A DNA stretch of 64,000 nucleotides, taken from Branchiostoma floridae (taxonomy: Eukaryota > Chordata > Leptocardii > Amphioxiformes > Branchiostomatidae). Below are positions 63,302-64,000 of this stretch, piece by piece; the stretch's first letter is position 1, and each line of letters starts with the position of its first letter. Where the stretch lies: positions 11,685,631 to 11,749,630 of the forward strand of contig NC_049980.1 in NCBI RefSeq assembly GCF_000003815.2, read 5' to 3'. A program made the translations under genes and the position numbers. The notes beneath the pieces are model-generated. The model was not told the origin of the DNA. It saw nothing but the letters and a program-made list of their open reading frames with translations, and made no database searches.

Positions 63302-64000
63302 CTGTCAATCACACATCCACATCATTCACCACACATCCTCTTAGACTTTTGTAACATACTGTATGATATCAGTCTGTAACTGCATTTGAACATGAAGATA
63401 TCCAAACAAAGTAGAGCAAAAATCTGAGGAAGAGTCTTTTTGCAAACTGGTTTGGTATCTTCTCTGCAGGTAAGAGCAAAGTCACATGCATCATGCAATT
63501 GTCTGAGGGCATTCTTCAGATAGCCATGCACGTGTTCTGTCTTAGATCCTTGCTAGTTGGGTAAGTCTGCTTGAAAATTCTACAGAATCATAATTGTACA
63601 ATGGCCTATAACTAATGTGACAGCGCTGTGAGGTCAAAATGAGAACATTGAAATTACACTTAACAGAATATTTCAAATGTGCTAGATGGACAGTGTTTGG
63701 TGCTTGGTATTCATGAGTAATTTCCGTGCACTGCAGTATAAGCAAAACAATCTACATGCTGTGACCTAAAGCCTAAAATATCCCTTCACGGTGCAGAACA
63801 CACCTGGTTCCCTATGTAAAAGCTAGACTTCTAGACATCTCCTGCTCTTGTTTTAACTTCCAGAGCGGAAAAAAGAAGTCTGGCTTTAGGGGAAACATCT
63901 GGCAGCCATCTGTTAACTACTTAGTTATAATCAATAGTGGGATCAGTGGCATCTATGTGTAAGTGAAATGTACTACATAGAGCTGCACCGACTTAAGCCC
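63302..64000 (-). other. TPR intron reaching the right window edge
   Basis: The exon at 63198-63301 begins after a clear acceptor (TGATTGACAG). Upstream to base 64000 no frame resembles the acidic segment that precedes it in vertebrate TPR, so this is read as intron. Nothing else is recognisable. Confidence 0.6.

Noticed and set aside
1-64000. tRNA, rRNA and other structured RNA genes
   Set aside because: Scanning by eye, I saw no B-box/cloverleaf or rRNA motifs; a covariance-model search would be needed to exclude divergent ones.

Overview
The window is intron-rich animal nuclear DNA, most likely from a cephalochordate (lancelet, Branchiostoma type). The protein families have clear deuterostome/vertebrate relatives, genes are built from short exons with GT/AG introns, and the introns and intergenic DNA carry many small transposons. 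The genus is my inference; I have no external comparison. Three N runs (6622-6721, 8298-8416, 35096-35195) are assembly gaps. I rebuilt genes by reading the minus strand exon by exon and requiring donor/acceptor sites and codon phase to agree across every junction.

All six protein genes found are on the minus strand. From left to right: (1) the 5' part of an ethanolaminephosphotransferase 1 (EPT1/SELENOI-like) gene, five exons, 1802-4867, running off the left edge; (2) an EndoU-family poly(U)-specific endoribonuclease, 6722-10024, seven exons, its 3' end lost in an assembly gap; (3) a large NACHT/WD40 STAND protein with a DUF4062-type N-terminal domain (NWD1/NWD2-like), 32 coding exons, 13514-33861, about 1,765 aa, complete; (4) L-gulonolactone oxidase (GULO), the last enzyme of vitamin C synthesis, 12 exons, 38239-46854, about 462 aa, complete; (5) a probable small acidic protein with an MGCGGSK acylation-type N-terminus, 55944-56144; (6) the C-terminal eight exons of nuclear pore basket protein TPR, 59768-63301, running off the right edge.

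The remaining DNA is rich in mobile and repeated sequence: a 1.77-kb CACTA-type element with 3-bp target duplication, two related hAT-type MITEs with perfect 8-bp duplications, two copies of one MITE in GULO introns, a TA-flanked MITE and a shorter relative, fold-back elements, two non-LTR retrotransposon 3'-end fragments, a satellite of about 157 bp in eight units, and a repeat of about 140 bp inside an intron of the NACHT-WD gene. The 47-59 kb stretch is gene-poor. The genes are not an operon or pathway: lipid synthesis, RNA cleavage, a signalling/innate-immunity-type ATPase, ascorbate synthesis and nuclear transport simply lie next to each other. I found no wholly new gene system. The most notable points are the tandemly copied splice donor in TPR, the start-stop upstream ORF of the NACHT-WD gene, and the CACTA element that carries promoter-like DNA.
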